Source: Candidatus Mediterraneibacter guildfordensis (GTDB lineage: Bacteria; Bacillota; Clostridia; Lachnospirales; Lachnospiraceae). Taken from it: a DNA stretch of 64,000 bases. Position numbers and translations under genes: made by a program. Location of the stretch: positions 35,597 through 99,596 of the forward strand of contig DXIS01000030.1 of assembly GCA_019112735.1 (NCBI GenBank), given 5' to 3'. A model generated the notes under the pieces. The model had not been told where the DNA came from. It saw nothing but the letters and a program-made list of their open reading frames with translations, and ran no database searches. Positions within the stretch are counted from its first letter, which is position 1, and each line of letters starts with the position of its first letter. Positions 51,423 through 60,587 of the stretch are shown one piece after another.

Positions 51423-52316
51423 ATGAAAAAGAAAAAAACATTTATCATACCTTTTGTCCTCCCTTGTGCTCTGGCCCTTACGATTATGTATCTGTATCCG
51501 GTGATCCGGACGGTGATCATGAGTTTCTTCGGGATTGAGAGTGTAACGGCAGACCTGTCAGAATGGTCGTTCAATGGTCTGGACAATTATATCAGGATCT
51601 TCGAATCCCCCACATTTATCAGAGCGATGACAAACATGCTTCTGATCTGGCTGATCGGCGGGGTGATCGTGCTTGCGTTTGCACTGCTTTTTGCAGTAAT
51701 CCTTACAAGCGGGATCCGTTTTAAAAAATTCTTCCGTGCGGCAATCTATCTGCCGAATATCATCAGTGCAGTTGCGCTGGCTACAATGTGGATCCAGTAT
51801 ATTTACAGCCAGGAGTTCGGTCTTCTGAATAAGATCCTGAATATCTTCGGAATGGAAGGGAAGAACTGGCTTGGCACGGATATGAAATTCTGGGCAATGC
51901 TTTTTGCATTTACATTTGGTGCAGTAGGATATTACATGCTGATCTTTATCAGCGGCATCGAACGTATCCCGGAAGATCTTTACGAAGCGGCAACGATTGA
52001 CGGCGCTAATAAAGTTCAGCAGTTTTTCACTATGACACTTCCGCTTTTAAGAAGTATTTTTAAGACGAATATTACTTTCTGGAGTGTTAACTGTATTACA
52101 TTTTTCCTCTGGTCAAAGATGTTCTCGCCCATTCAGACTGAGACATCTACGGTAGTTCCTGTTGTATATCTGTATGATACTGTATTTGGTACAACAGGAA
52201 ACGTACAGAGAGATGCAGGAGCCGGTGCGGCTGTTGGTGTATGCCTGGCTGTTTTTGTAGCGATTGTTTACTTCGTAATGAACAAACTGCTTAAAGATGA
52301 CGATCTGGAATTCTAA
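51423..52316 (+). CDS. Sugar ABC transporter permease (MalF-like)
   Basis: 297 residues with six helices. The EAA loop reads EDLYEAATIDGANKVQQFFTMTLPLL. Start MKKKKTFIIPFVLPCALALTIMYLYPV is typical of carbohydrate CUT1 permeases. It pairs with the next gene. Confidence 0.92.
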   Translation: MKKKKTFIIPFVLPCALALTIMYLYPVIRTVIMSFFGIESVTADLSEWSFNGLDNYIRIFESPTFIRAMTNMLLIWLIGGVIVLAFALLFAVILTSGIRFKKFFRAAIYLPNIISAVALATMWIQYIYSQEFGLLNKILNIFGMEGKNWLGTDMKFWAMLFAFTFGAVGYYMLIFISGIERIPEDLYEAATIDGANKVQQFFTMTLPLLRSIFKTNITFWSVNCITFFLWSKMFSPIQTETSTVVPVVYLYDTVFGTTGNVQRDAGAGAAVGVCLAVFVAIVYFVMNKLLKDDDLEF

Positions 52317-52336
52317 CCCGGGAAAGGAGGATAAAA

Positions 52337-53209
52337 ATGGCGAAAAAAGAAAAAGTTGTTTATAAAGAAAAAGTGAACTGGAAAAAAGAAGCCGCTCTTC
52401 TTCCGGGGTATCTGATCGTGTTGATCTGGATCGCGTTTACCGCAATATTTCTGATCTGGATCCTGGCGGCCAGTCTCTCAACGACCAGAGAGATCATGTC
52501 CGGAAGCGTTTTCAAATTTGAATCAGGAGTTCACTGGGAAAACTACATAAATGCATGGACGGCAAGTAATGTTTCCGTATTCTTCATGAACTCATTGATG
52601 TATGCGATCATATCGTGTACAGTCGTAATCCTGATTGCAGCTCCGGCGGCTTACGCATTGTCAAGATATACATTCCTTGGCAACAAGCCGATTAAGACGA
52701 GCCTGATCCTGGCTATGAGTATACCGGAAGTTATGATCATCATGCCGATCTATGCTCTGACGGCCGAACTTGGGATTAAGGGCAGAATCCTTCTGATCCT
52801 GCTGTATATATTTATCCGTGTGCCGTTCACAACGACATACCTGCTTAACTTCTTTGCAAGCCTTTCCAGAAGTTACGAAGAAGCGGCTGCAATTGACGGA
52901 TGTACACCGGGAAAAACATTCTGGAAGATCATGCTTCCGCTTGTACAGCCGGCACTTGTTACAGTTACAATCTTTAACTTCTTGAGTGTATGGAACGAAT
53001 TCTTTATGGCGTTGATCTTTGCAAGTTCAGCAGATATGACTCCTGTAGGCGTCGGACTTCTGCAGATTGTAAATGGTATGAAGTACACAGGAAATTACGG
53101 CGGTCTGTTTGCAGCAGTCGTTATCGTATTCCTTCCGACGTTCCTGCTTTATATCTTCCTGTCAGAGAAGATCATCGCAGGTGTTACCGGCGGCGGTGTC
53201 AAAGGATAG
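52337..53209 (+). CDS. Sugar ABC transporter permease (MalG-like)
   Basis: 290 residues with six helices and the EAA loop RSYEEAAAIDGCTPGKTFWKIMLPLVQPA. A lysine-rich N-terminal tail precedes the first helix. AAAGGAGG lies 9 bases upstream. No ATP-binding subunit follows; CUT1 systems in such bacteria commonly share one MsiK-type ATPase encoded elsewhere. Confidence 0.92.
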   Translation: MAKKEKVVYKEKVNWKKEAALLPGYLIVLIWIAFTAIFLIWILAASLSTTREIMSGSVFKFESGVHWENYINAWTASNVSVFFMNSLMYAIISCTVVILIAAPAAYALSRYTFLGNKPIKTSLILAMSIPEVMIIMPIYALTAELGIKGRILLILLYIFIRVPFTTTYLLNFFASLSRSYEEAAAIDGCTPGKTFWKIMLPLVQPALVTVTIFNFLSVWNEFFMALIFASSADMTPVGVGLLQIVNGMKYTGNYGGLFAAVVIVFLPTFLLYIFLSEKIIAGVTGGGVKG

Positions 53210-53233
53210 AGAATTTATTCCGGATAAAATCGT

Positions 53234-53345
53234 GGCGGAATGCGTTCCGCGACATAGAAAAAATATCGGGCTGGCGCAGACACTGTACCAGCCCGAAAGT
53301 GTCAGGAGCGCTATAAGCATGGCACTGTGCCCATTATAGGGCGAT
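53234..53345 (+). other. Three tandem hairpins between transport genes and the phosphorylase gene
   Basis: GCGGAAtgcgTTCCGC, CGGGCTGG...CCAGCCCG and GCgCTATAA...TTATAGgGC lie one after another in a 175-base gap. None has a U-tract. They may act as transcript-processing or stability elements that separate expression of transport and enzyme genes. Confidence 0.55.
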
Positions 53346-53384
53346 TAAAAATACTACATGGCGATTGGCGAAAGGAGAATCATA

Positions 53385-55547
53385 GTGAAAGAGCATACAA
53401 GCGGAAGAGTAACAATACCTACTGATGTTGATGTAGTACCGGAGACTCTGGAACTATTAAAAAGATGGGGAGCGGATGCCATCCGTGACTGTGACGGAAC
53501 AGATTATCCCGAAGAACTGAAGAGCGTGGATGCAAAAGTGTATTCCACATATTATACAACAAGAAAAGATAATGCATGGGCAAAAGCTAATCCGGATGAG
53601 ATCCAGCAGATGTATATCATGACTCCGTTTTATACGGCGGTTGAGGATGAACTTTCTATTCATTTGATGAATCATCTTTATCCGGATATGCTGAAAGTAA
53701 ATGACTATGATGATATCACAAGATGGTGGGAAGTGATCGACCGTACAACAGGTGAGGTCGTGCCGGTTTCAGAGTGGAGCTACGACAGTGAGTCAGGAGA
53801 TCTTACAATCCACGGCGCAAAGAAATTTCATGATTATACTGTAAGCTTTCTGGCGTATATCATGTGGGATCCGGTGCATATGTACAATGCGGTGACAAAT
53901 GGATGGACAGATTTTGAGAAGCAGATCACATTTGATGTCCGTCAGCCGAAGACACACAAATTTTCTATGGAACGACTTAGAAAATATATGCAGGATAATC
54001 CGCATGTCAATGTAATCCGTTATACAACTTTCTTCCATCAGTTTACATTGATCTTTGATGAACTGGCGAGAGAAAGATATGTTGACTGGTACGGGTATTC
54101 TGCATCGGTAAGCCCTTATATTCTTGAGCAGTTTGAGAAAGAAGTGGGATATAAGTTCCGCCCGGAATTCATTATCGACCAGGGATACATGAACAATCCG
54201 TATCGTATTCCGTCAAAAGAGTTCAGTGATTTCCAGGCTTTCCAGAGAAGAGAAGTTGCAAAGCTGGCGAAGGAAATGGTCGACATAACCCATGAGGGCG
54301 GAAAAGAGGCTATGATGTTCCTTGGCGATCACTGGATCGGCACGGAGCCGTTCATGGATGAATTTAAGACAATCGGACTGGACGCTGTAGTCGGAAGTGT
54401 TGGAAACGGATCCACACTGCGTCTGATCAGTGATATTGAAGGCGTGAAATACAGAGAAGGCCGTCTCCTTCCGTATTTCTTCCCGGATGTTTTCCATGAG
54501 GGAGGCGATCCGGTGAAAGAGGCGAAGGTAAACTGGGTAACAGCGAGAAGAGCGATCCTGCGTAAGCCGATCGACCGGATCGGATATGGCGGATACTTAA
54601 AACTGGCGCTTCAGTTCCCGGAGTTTGTAGACTACGTAGAAAGCGTATGTAATGAGTTCCGTGAGCTTTATGAGAATATCAAAGGTACAACGCCGTACTG
54701 CATTAAGAAAGTGGCGGTTCTCAACTGCTGGGGCAAGATGCGTGCATGGGGAAATCATATGGTCCATCATGCGATCTATCACAGAGAGACGGCATCTTAT
54801 GCAGGTATCATTGAAGCTTTAAGCGGTGCGCCGTTTGATGTGAAATTCATCAGTTTTGATGATATCAGAAATAATCCGGGAATCCTGGATGACATTGATG
54901 TAATCTTAAACGTCGGAGATGCTGATACAGCATATACCGGAGGCGATAACTGGACCGATGAGACGATCATCACCGCAGTGAAGAAGTTTATATACAATGG
55001 CGGCGGATTTATCGGAGTCGGTGAACCGGCAGCTCACCAGCATGAAGGTCATTTCTTCCAGCTTGCAACAGTTATGGGCGTTGAGAAAGAACTTGGATTC
55101 ACGCTCAACTATGATAAATATAACTGGGATGAACATGATCACTTTATCAAAGAAGACTGCACGAAAGAGATTGACTTTGGTGAAGGTGAGAAAAACATTT
55201 ATGCGCTTGACGGAACAGAAATCCTTGTACAGCGTAATAAAGAAGTTCAGATGGCAGTTAATGAGTTTGGAAAGGGCCGCTGCGTTTACATCAGCGGGCT
55301 TCCGTACAGTTTTGAAAACAGCCGTATTCTTTACCGTTCTATTATCTGGGCAAGTCATGATGAGGACAATCTGCACAGATGGTACAGCACGAACTTTAAT
55401 GTTGAAGTTCATGCATATGTAAAGAATGGGAAATATTGTGTGGTTAATAACACATATGAGCCGCAGAGCACAACGGTTTACAAAGGAGACGGATCGAGTT
55501 TTGATCTTAATCTGGATGCAAACGAAATTATCTGGTACGAAATTTAA
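53385..55547 (+). CDS. gnpA: GH112 1,3-beta-galactosyl-N-acetylhexosamine phosphorylase
   Basis: 720 residues from a GTG with AAAGGAG 7 bases upstream; the track ATG at 53358 lies before this site. N-terminal TSGRVTIPT...ELLKRWGADAIRDCDGTDYP and the general-acid region MFLGDHWIGTEP (Asp about 315, corresponding to Asp313 of the Bifidobacterium enzyme) identify GH112. It phosphorolyses galacto-N-biose and/or lacto-N-biose to galactose 1-phosphate and the N-acetylhexosamine, in the cytoplasm. Sequence alone does not decide the preferred disaccharide. The kinase for the released amino sugar is 5 kb downstream. Confidence 0.95.
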   Translation: MKEHTSGRVTIPTDVDVVPETLELLKRWGADAIRDCDGTDYPEELKSVDAKVYSTYYTTRKDNAWAKANPDEIQQMYIMTPFYTAVEDELSIHLMNHLYPDMLKVNDYDDITRWWEVIDRTTGEVVPVSEWSYDSESGDLTIHGAKKFHDYTVSFLAYIMWDPVHMYNAVTNGWTDFEKQITFDVRQPKTHKFSMERLRKYMQDNPHVNVIRYTTFFHQFTLIFDELARERYVDWYGYSASVSPYILEQFEKEVGYKFRPEFIIDQGYMNNPYRIPSKEFSDFQAFQRREVAKLAKEMVDITHEGGKEAMMFLGDHWIGTEPFMDEFKTIGLDAVVGSVGNGSTLRLISDIEGVKYREGRLLPYFFPDVFHEGGDPVKEAKVNWVTARRAILRKPIDRIGYGGYLKLALQFPEFVDYVESVCNEFRELYENIKGTTPYCIKKVAVLNCWGKMRAWGNHMVHHAIYHRETASYAGIIEALSGAPFDVKFISFDDIRNNPGILDDIDVILNVGDADTAYTGGDNWTDETIITAVKKFIYNGGGFIGVGEPAAHQHEGHFFQLATVMGVEKELGFTLNYDKYNWDEHDHFIKEDCTKEIDFGEGEKNIYALDGTEILVQRNKEVQMAVNEFGKGRCVYISGLPYSFENSRILYRSIIWASHDEDNLHRWYSTNFNVEVHAYVKNGKYCVVNNTYEPQSTTVYKGDGSSFDLNLDANEIIWYEI

Positions 55548-55558
55548 TAGTGAATGTA

Positions 55559-55589
55559 GTTTCGGTGCAGTGTTTCATTGCACCGAAAC
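55559..55589 (+). other. Intercistronic hairpin before the first sulfatase gene
   Basis: GTTTCGGTGCA and TGCACCGAAAC form a perfect 11-base stem. No U-tract follows; the ribosome binding site of the sulfatase gene comes 9 bases later. Confidence 0.55.
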
Positions 55590-55612
55590 TGTAAATTAAG
55601 GAGATGAAAATT

Positions 55613-57070
55613 TTGAAAAAAAAGCCCAATATCGTATTTATATTAACAGATGATCAGGGAGCATGGGCTATGGGATGTGCCGGCAATCAGGATGTAAAGA
55701 CTCCGAATCTGGACCGGCTTGCTGCAAACGGTGTGCGTTTTGATGAATTTTACTGTGCATCGCCCGTATGTTCTCCCGCGCGAGCATCCATTGTTACAGG
55801 AAAAATCCCTTCCTGCCATGGCGTACAGGACTGGATAGAAAAAGGGAATGTTGACGGATATAAATACCCTGAAATGAGTAAAGTTCCAGGCTTTGATATA
55901 AATGACCTTGCCATTGATTATCTTGAGGGACATCGTACATATATGGAGATTTTGTCAGAAGCAGGATATCAGTGTGCCTTGAGTGGAAAATGGCATTTGG
56001 GAGATAATGCTGCAAAAAGAAAAGGATTTAAAAACTGGTATACGATTGCAAGAGGAGGATGTTCTTATTTTCATCCGGATATTTGTGACGAGGGAGAACT
56101 GTATCCGGGTGAAGGATATATTACAGATCTGATCACAGAGCGTTCACTGCTATATATTGATGAAATGGCGGAAACAGAGAAACCGTTTTATCTAAGTGTT
56201 CATTATACAGCGCCTCATAGTCCGTGGGGGCCGTCTGAACATCCGGAAAAATTCAGGAAATTATATGAAAATTGCGAGTTCGCGGCTACACCGGATCTGC
56301 CGATCCATCCGAACCATATCATTACCGGACCTATTGGCGATACTCCCGAAAAGCGAAGAGAAAATCTTACGGGGTATTACGCGGCTATTTCAGCGATGGA
56401 TGCAGGGGTAGGGAAAATAGTTGAAAAGCTGGAAGAAAAACATCTTCTTCAGGATACCGTGATTATATTTACTGCGGATAACGGAATGAATATGGGACAT
56501 CATGGCATCTGGGGAAAAGGAAATGGAACTTATCCGCCCAATATGTACGATTCTGCTGTTAAAGTCCCATTGATAATATACAGTCCGGAATTGAAAAACA
56601 GAGGCGCTGTCTGCCATCGCATGACTTGTCAGTATGATATTTTCCCGACCATCCTTGAAATAGCCGGATGTGAGTGGGTACCGGAAAAAATGCAGCCCGG
56701 CAGAAGCATGACGGAACTCATCTATGAGCCGGAGAAGGATGTGCAGGAACGTATTGTAGTCTATGATGAATATGGGCGGACAAGAATGATAAGAGATCGC
56801 CAGTATAAATACATTCATCGTTATGGAGACGGAGAGTGTGAACTTTACGACATGGAGAAAGATCCGGATGAGACAAAAAATATTGTTCATGATCCGGAAT
56901 ATGCAGAAATTGTCGAAAGTTTACGGATGGAAATGGAAGAATGGTTTTCCAGATATACGGATGAAAAAAATGATGCAAGGAAATTTGACGTAAAAGGAAG
57001 GGGCCAGCAGAAGCTCTGCTGGCAGAAAGATGCCTTTAATACAGAAATCGAATTTTATTCTAAGCGTTGA
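55613..57070 (+). CDS. Type I sulfatase (cytoplasmic)
   Basis: About 485 residues. AAGGAG at 55598 abuts the track ATG at 55604 but is 9 bases from the TTG at 55613, so I favour the latter; the start then reads MKKKPNIVFILTDDQG, like the other sulfatase here. The formylglycine site is CSPAR (Cys about 53) and the metal Asp pair is TDD. No signal peptide, so the substrate must be imported, or the enzyme is exported by another route. It needs a radical-SAM maturase (anSME) not in the window. The neighbouring GH112 gene suggests sulfated mucin-type disaccharides. Confidence 0.9.
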   Translation: MKKKPNIVFILTDDQGAWAMGCAGNQDVKTPNLDRLAANGVRFDEFYCASPVCSPARASIVTGKIPSCHGVQDWIEKGNVDGYKYPEMSKVPGFDINDLAIDYLEGHRTYMEILSEAGYQCALSGKWHLGDNAAKRKGFKNWYTIARGGCSYFHPDICDEGELYPGEGYITDLITERSLLYIDEMAETEKPFYLSVHYTAPHSPWGPSEHPEKFRKLYENCEFAATPDLPIHPNHIITGPIGDTPEKRRENLTGYYAAISAMDAGVGKIVEKLEEKHLLQDTVIIFTADNGMNMGHHGIWGKGNGTYPPNMYDSAVKVPLIIYSPELKNRGAVCHRMTCQYDIFPTILEIAGCEWVPEKMQPGRSMTELIYEPEKDVQERIVVYDEYGRTRMIRDRQYKYIHRYGDGECELYDMEKDPDETKNIVHDPEYAEIVESLRMEMEEWFSRYTDEKNDARKFDVKGRGQQKLCWQKDAFNTEIEFYSKR

Positions 57071-57073
57071 GCG

Positions 57074-57913
57074 TCATTTACTCTGCCGGTACTGCACCGG
57101 AGTCATCCCGTAGAATTTCCGGAATATCTGGGTGAAGTAGGACTGGGAGGAGAATCCGGTCTGGGCTGCGATCTCCGAGATCGAACAGTCCGTGGTCTCC
57201 AGCAGCTGGCAGGCGGCCTCGAGCCGGCGCCGGTTCAGGTACTGGATCGGCGACAGGCCGGTGAATTTTGTAAATGAATGAGCCATATAATATTTGTTCA
57301 TATGGGTCAGCCCCGTCAGTGTATCCAGGGTGATCTGGGAAGCATAGTTTGCGTCGAGATATTCTTTTATCTGGGCGCATTCTTTTGTCATGCGCATGGA
57401 GGAGTTCGGAACCGTAATAAGCTGCTGGGAGCGCAGGATCCGCATGATCAGAATATCCAGCAGACTCTGGCAGATCATTTCCGATCCGTACAGTTCTTCT
57501 TTGGTCTCGTAATAAATCTGCTCCATCAGTTCCGCGATCATGGCATGCCGGTCGAAGTTGCAGAAGACCTGATATGTGCCGGGCTGGTCTTTTGGCTGGA
57601 AGGAAATACCCTCCAGCCCCAGTACATAATATTTGAGGGACTTGCCGGGGATGGACTGTTCCGTGTGCTCCACGTAGGGCGGAACAATGACCAGATCCCC
57701 GGTTTTGATCGGGCGCTTTACATCCCGGAAGAGAAAATTCCCCTCGCCGTTCAGCACATAGAAGATCTCTGTAAAATGATGCGTATGAAGCACGCTCTGC
57801 CAGTCCTGATCATCTTTTGAAAGGGAGATGGACAGGAAGCGTGCGTTCAGGTTCGGCATATCTGGTGCTTTTGTCGATTTCTGGTTTTTAAACGTATGTT
57901 TGCTGTGGCTCAT
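57074..57913 (-). CDS. AraC-family regulator with cupin sensor
   Basis: 279 residues. An N-terminal cupin-like domain (HHFTEIFYVLNGEGNFLFRD, VIVPPYVEHTEQSI) is followed by two HTHs (YASQITLDTLTGLTHMNKYYMAHSFTKFTGLSPIQYLN and ISEIAAQTGFSSQSYFTQIFRKFYGMTPVQYR). It converges with the first sulfatase gene (3-base gap) and lies 46 bases downstream of the second. Probably a sugar-responsive activator of this locus. Confidence 0.92.
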   Translation of the reverse strand: MSHSKHTFKNQKSTKAPDMPNLNARFLSISLSKDDQDWQSVLHTHHFTEIFYVLNGEGNFLFRDVKRPIKTGDLVIVPPYVEHTEQSIPGKSLKYYVLGLEGISFQPKDQPGTYQVFCNFDRHAMIAELMEQIYYETKEELYGSEMICQSLLDILIMRILRSQQLITVPNSSMRMTKECAQIKEYLDANYASQITLDTLTGLTHMNKYYMAHSFTKFTGLSPIQYLNRRRLEAACQLLETTDCSISEIAAQTGFSSQSYFTQIFRKFYGMTPVQYRQSK

Positions 57914-57959
57914 TCATTCGGTCCTTTATTGTACGGTTGTATATGTGCTGTGTCATCTG

Positions 57960-59420
57960 TTACGGCTGTGTCGCGGACGGAAGGGTCGGCCCGTAGGGGC
58001 GTCCGGCGATCAGTTTTGTACCGTCTGTGAATCCTTCCGGCCGTCCGGTCAGCGCTTCGATCAGATGTCCGCGGAGAATCGAGATCCGTTCCTGCTTCTC
58101 TGGTTCATGGATCAGGTCGGTCAGTTCGTGGGGATCGGCTGCCAGGTCGAAGTACTGTTCCTGTCCGGTCTGGGGGTGCCAGATGTATTTGTCGGTCTCT
58201 GTCACGATCCAGTGGTTGGAGAACTCCCCGTAGGAGTGTTCCCCGTGGAGCCAGGTCCGCTGTGCTTTCTCCGGTTCTCCGGTGAGCGGCAGGAGGCTCT
58301 CTCCGTCGACAGAGGACGGGATTTCAGCTCCCGCGATGTCAAGGAGCGTCGGCATGATGTCCCGGAGCTCCGCAATGGTGTGGCATACCGAGCCTGCTTT
58401 CAGGTCCGGCAGGACATTTTTGCCGGCTGTGATAAAGAGCGGGATGTGGCAGCTGCCCTCGTACGGACGGGACTTGCGGAACATATGGTGGTCGCTTAAC
58501 TCCTCGCCGTGGTCTGCGGTGAAGATAAATACGGTGTCGTCATATAATTCCTGTTCGATCAGCGCCATGATGAGCCGGCCGATCTGGTGATCCAGGTGGG
58601 TGATGCAGGCGTAATAGCCGATCTGGGCCTGGCGGATCAGTTCCGGGTCGATGGGGCCGGTTTTGGAATCGAAGACACGTCCGTCTTTCTTAAGATATTC
58701 ATCTGTTTCCCATGAACCGACAAACGGCGGGCGGAGATCCTTTCCGCTGTACAGATCAAAATAATGCTGCGGCGCGTCGAACGGTGGATGAGGCCTTAAG
58801 TAGGATGCCATCAGGAAGAAGGGCTGCCGGGGATCCCTGCGTCTGAGGAAATCCAGGCTCCGGTCTGTCACCCAGTTGGTCGGGTGGTATTTTTCTTCAT
58901 GAGTCCACGGGCGGGCCACCCAGCTGTTGCAGTCGATGCCGGTGTCCGTTACGTCAGCGTCGGCGCCGAGCTCCTGTTTCAGCCAGTGGAAGTAGTCGTC
59001 GGCAACGAACTGGGATTCCCGGTAGGGGACGCTCCCGTAGCGCGCGCAGTGAAGGTAGCCGTCATGGAGATCCACATGGTTGAATCCGAGATAGTTCCGG
59101 AGCGGGTGGACGTGCATTTTTCCGACGCACTCCGTATAGTATCCGGCTTTGGAAAGCTCACCGGCCATGGTGTGTTCGTAGTTCCAGGGCAGGCCGTCCT
59201 CGTAGCCTACGCGCCCGTGGTGGCTCTGCTCCATGCCGGTGTGCAGAGCGGCCCGCGCCGCGATGCAGCTGGGGCATGCGCTGTATGTGTTGGCGAAGAT
59301 CACGCCTTTCGACGCCAGGCTGTCAAGATAGGGCGTTTTGACATCCGGGTGTCCGGCGTAGCCCAGACAGTCCGCGCGAAGCTGATCTGTCATGATAAAT
59401 ACGATGTTTGGTTTCTTCAT
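57960..59420 (-). CDS. Type I sulfatase (second)
   Basis: 486 residues starting MKKPNIVFIMTDQLRADCLGY. The formylglycine site is CIAAR (Cys 52), with the Asp pair in MTDQ and the later TADHGEELSDH motif completing the metal site. Different from the first sulfatase, so the two probably attack different sulfate positions. No signal peptide. It lies between two AraC genes in the same orientation, probably one transcript. Confidence 0.92.
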   Translation of the reverse strand: MKKPNIVFIMTDQLRADCLGYAGHPDVKTPYLDSLASKGVIFANTYSACPSCIAARAALHTGMEQSHHGRVGYEDGLPWNYEHTMAGELSKAGYYTECVGKMHVHPLRNYLGFNHVDLHDGYLHCARYGSVPYRESQFVADDYFHWLKQELGADADVTDTGIDCNSWVARPWTHEEKYHPTNWVTDRSLDFLRRRDPRQPFFLMASYLRPHPPFDAPQHYFDLYSGKDLRPPFVGSWETDEYLKKDGRVFDSKTGPIDPELIRQAQIGYYACITHLDHQIGRLIMALIEQELYDDTVFIFTADHGEELSDHHMFRKSRPYEGSCHIPLFITAGKNVLPDLKAGSVCHTIAELRDIMPTLLDIAGAEIPSSVDGESLLPLTGEPEKAQRTWLHGEHSYGEFSNHWIVTETDKYIWHPQTGQEQYFDLAADPHELTDLIHEPEKQERISILRGHLIEALTGRPEGFTDGTKLIAGRPYGPTLPSATQP

Positions 59421-59480
59421 GTGATCGTACTCCTTTCCTTCTTATAGATAAGACTAATACATGTACATGTGAAATGCAAG

Positions 59481-60410
59481 CTAAAGACCTGATGTCCGCT
59501 CTGACCGCGCCTTGATGGACGAGGCGTATTCGGAAGGGCTCATCCCGGTCAGCTTGCGGAACTGACGGGAAAAATAATGGATGGATGAATACCCCAGCGT
59601 TTCCGCGATCTGGGTGAAGTTCATCTGCTCATTGCGGATCAGTTGTTTGGCGGCCTCGATCTTCATCCGTGAAAAATACTCGATCACGCCGGCGCCGCAT
59701 TTTGCCTGGAAGAGCTTCTGCAGGCGGGACCGGCTGATCAGATTGTCCGAGCAGATCCCGTCGATGGTGACGTGCCCGTTCAGCCGGCGGTCCAGATATT
59801 CTGTAAGCCGGGAAAACAGTTCGTCGTCCGCATTTTCGGTGGTTGTTTTATCCGGAACAAAAGCCTGGTGATCCTGTACAGGCGACGGGATTCCGGCTTC
59901 ATTCCCAAAGCGCCGGAAGAGGCCGATCAGGAACTGCTCCAGACAGGTCCGGATGATCTGTGCAGACCCGGCAGGCGCATTTTTACGCGGGATCAGGACT
60001 TTCTGGTACGGATCGTCCAGCCGGCCTTCCAGGAATAAGCGTGCTTCACTGATGATACGCGCAAGGAGCAGCCGGTCCTGCTCGGTGATCTGCAGGATCC
60101 GTTCGCTGAAAAAGTCCATCAGCGGGCTTCCGGTTGAGAAGGAGATCACGATCAGATTGGGGGCGGCTTTCCCGCCGGCCCGGACCCAGTGGAATTCGTC
60201 CGGTCTGTGGAATACGATCTGTCCACGGGTGAGGACGAATGACCGGTCTCCTGCGCCGATGGTCACTTCGCCTTTGTCCACGCAGACGAACTCCCAGAAC
60301 GGATGGGATTCACCCGGAAAGTAAAAGCTGTTCATATATTCAAAATAGTGCAGTGAGAACAGCTCGTCGATCTGAAATTCATTTGCCAGAGCCAGCCCCT
60401 GATAATCCAT
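59481..60410 (-). CDS. AraC-family regulator
   Basis: About 309 residues from MDYQGLALANEFQIDEL; AAGGAGGTG precedes that ATG, and the longer track start is unsupported. Cupin-type sensor (SHPFWEFVCVDKGEVTIGAGD, VFHRPDEFHWVRA) and C-terminal double HTH (NFTQIAETLGYSSIHYFSRQFRKLTGMSPSEYASS). It is divergent from the nahK-like gene and upstream of the second sulfatase, so it may control both directions. Confidence 0.92.
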   Translation of the reverse strand: MDYQGLALANEFQIDELFSLHYFEYMNSFYFPGESHPFWEFVCVDKGEVTIGAGDRSFVLTRGQIVFHRPDEFHWVRAGGKAAPNLIVISFSTGSPLMDFFSERILQITEQDRLLLARIISEARLFLEGRLDDPYQKVLIPRKNAPAGSAQIIRTCLEQFLIGLFRRFGNEAGIPSPVQDHQAFVPDKTTTENADDELFSRLTEYLDRRLNGHVTIDGICSDNLISRSRLQKLFQAKCGAGVIEYFSRMKIEAAKQLIRNEQMNFTQIAETLGYSSIHYFSRQFRKLTGMSPSEYASSIKARSERTSGL

Positions 60411-60587
60411 GATGCACCTCCTTCTGATACTTCTTATCATACCGCATGTGAGCAGAATGTGCAAAGGGAAATGAGCTGATCGTGCAAATCAAATAGAATA
60501 TAGGACAAAGATTTTTAAGCCCGGATATTTTACAATTAGATACAGATAAAAGCAGAGGAAAATGTCTTCACAGGAGGAGAAGAAAAA

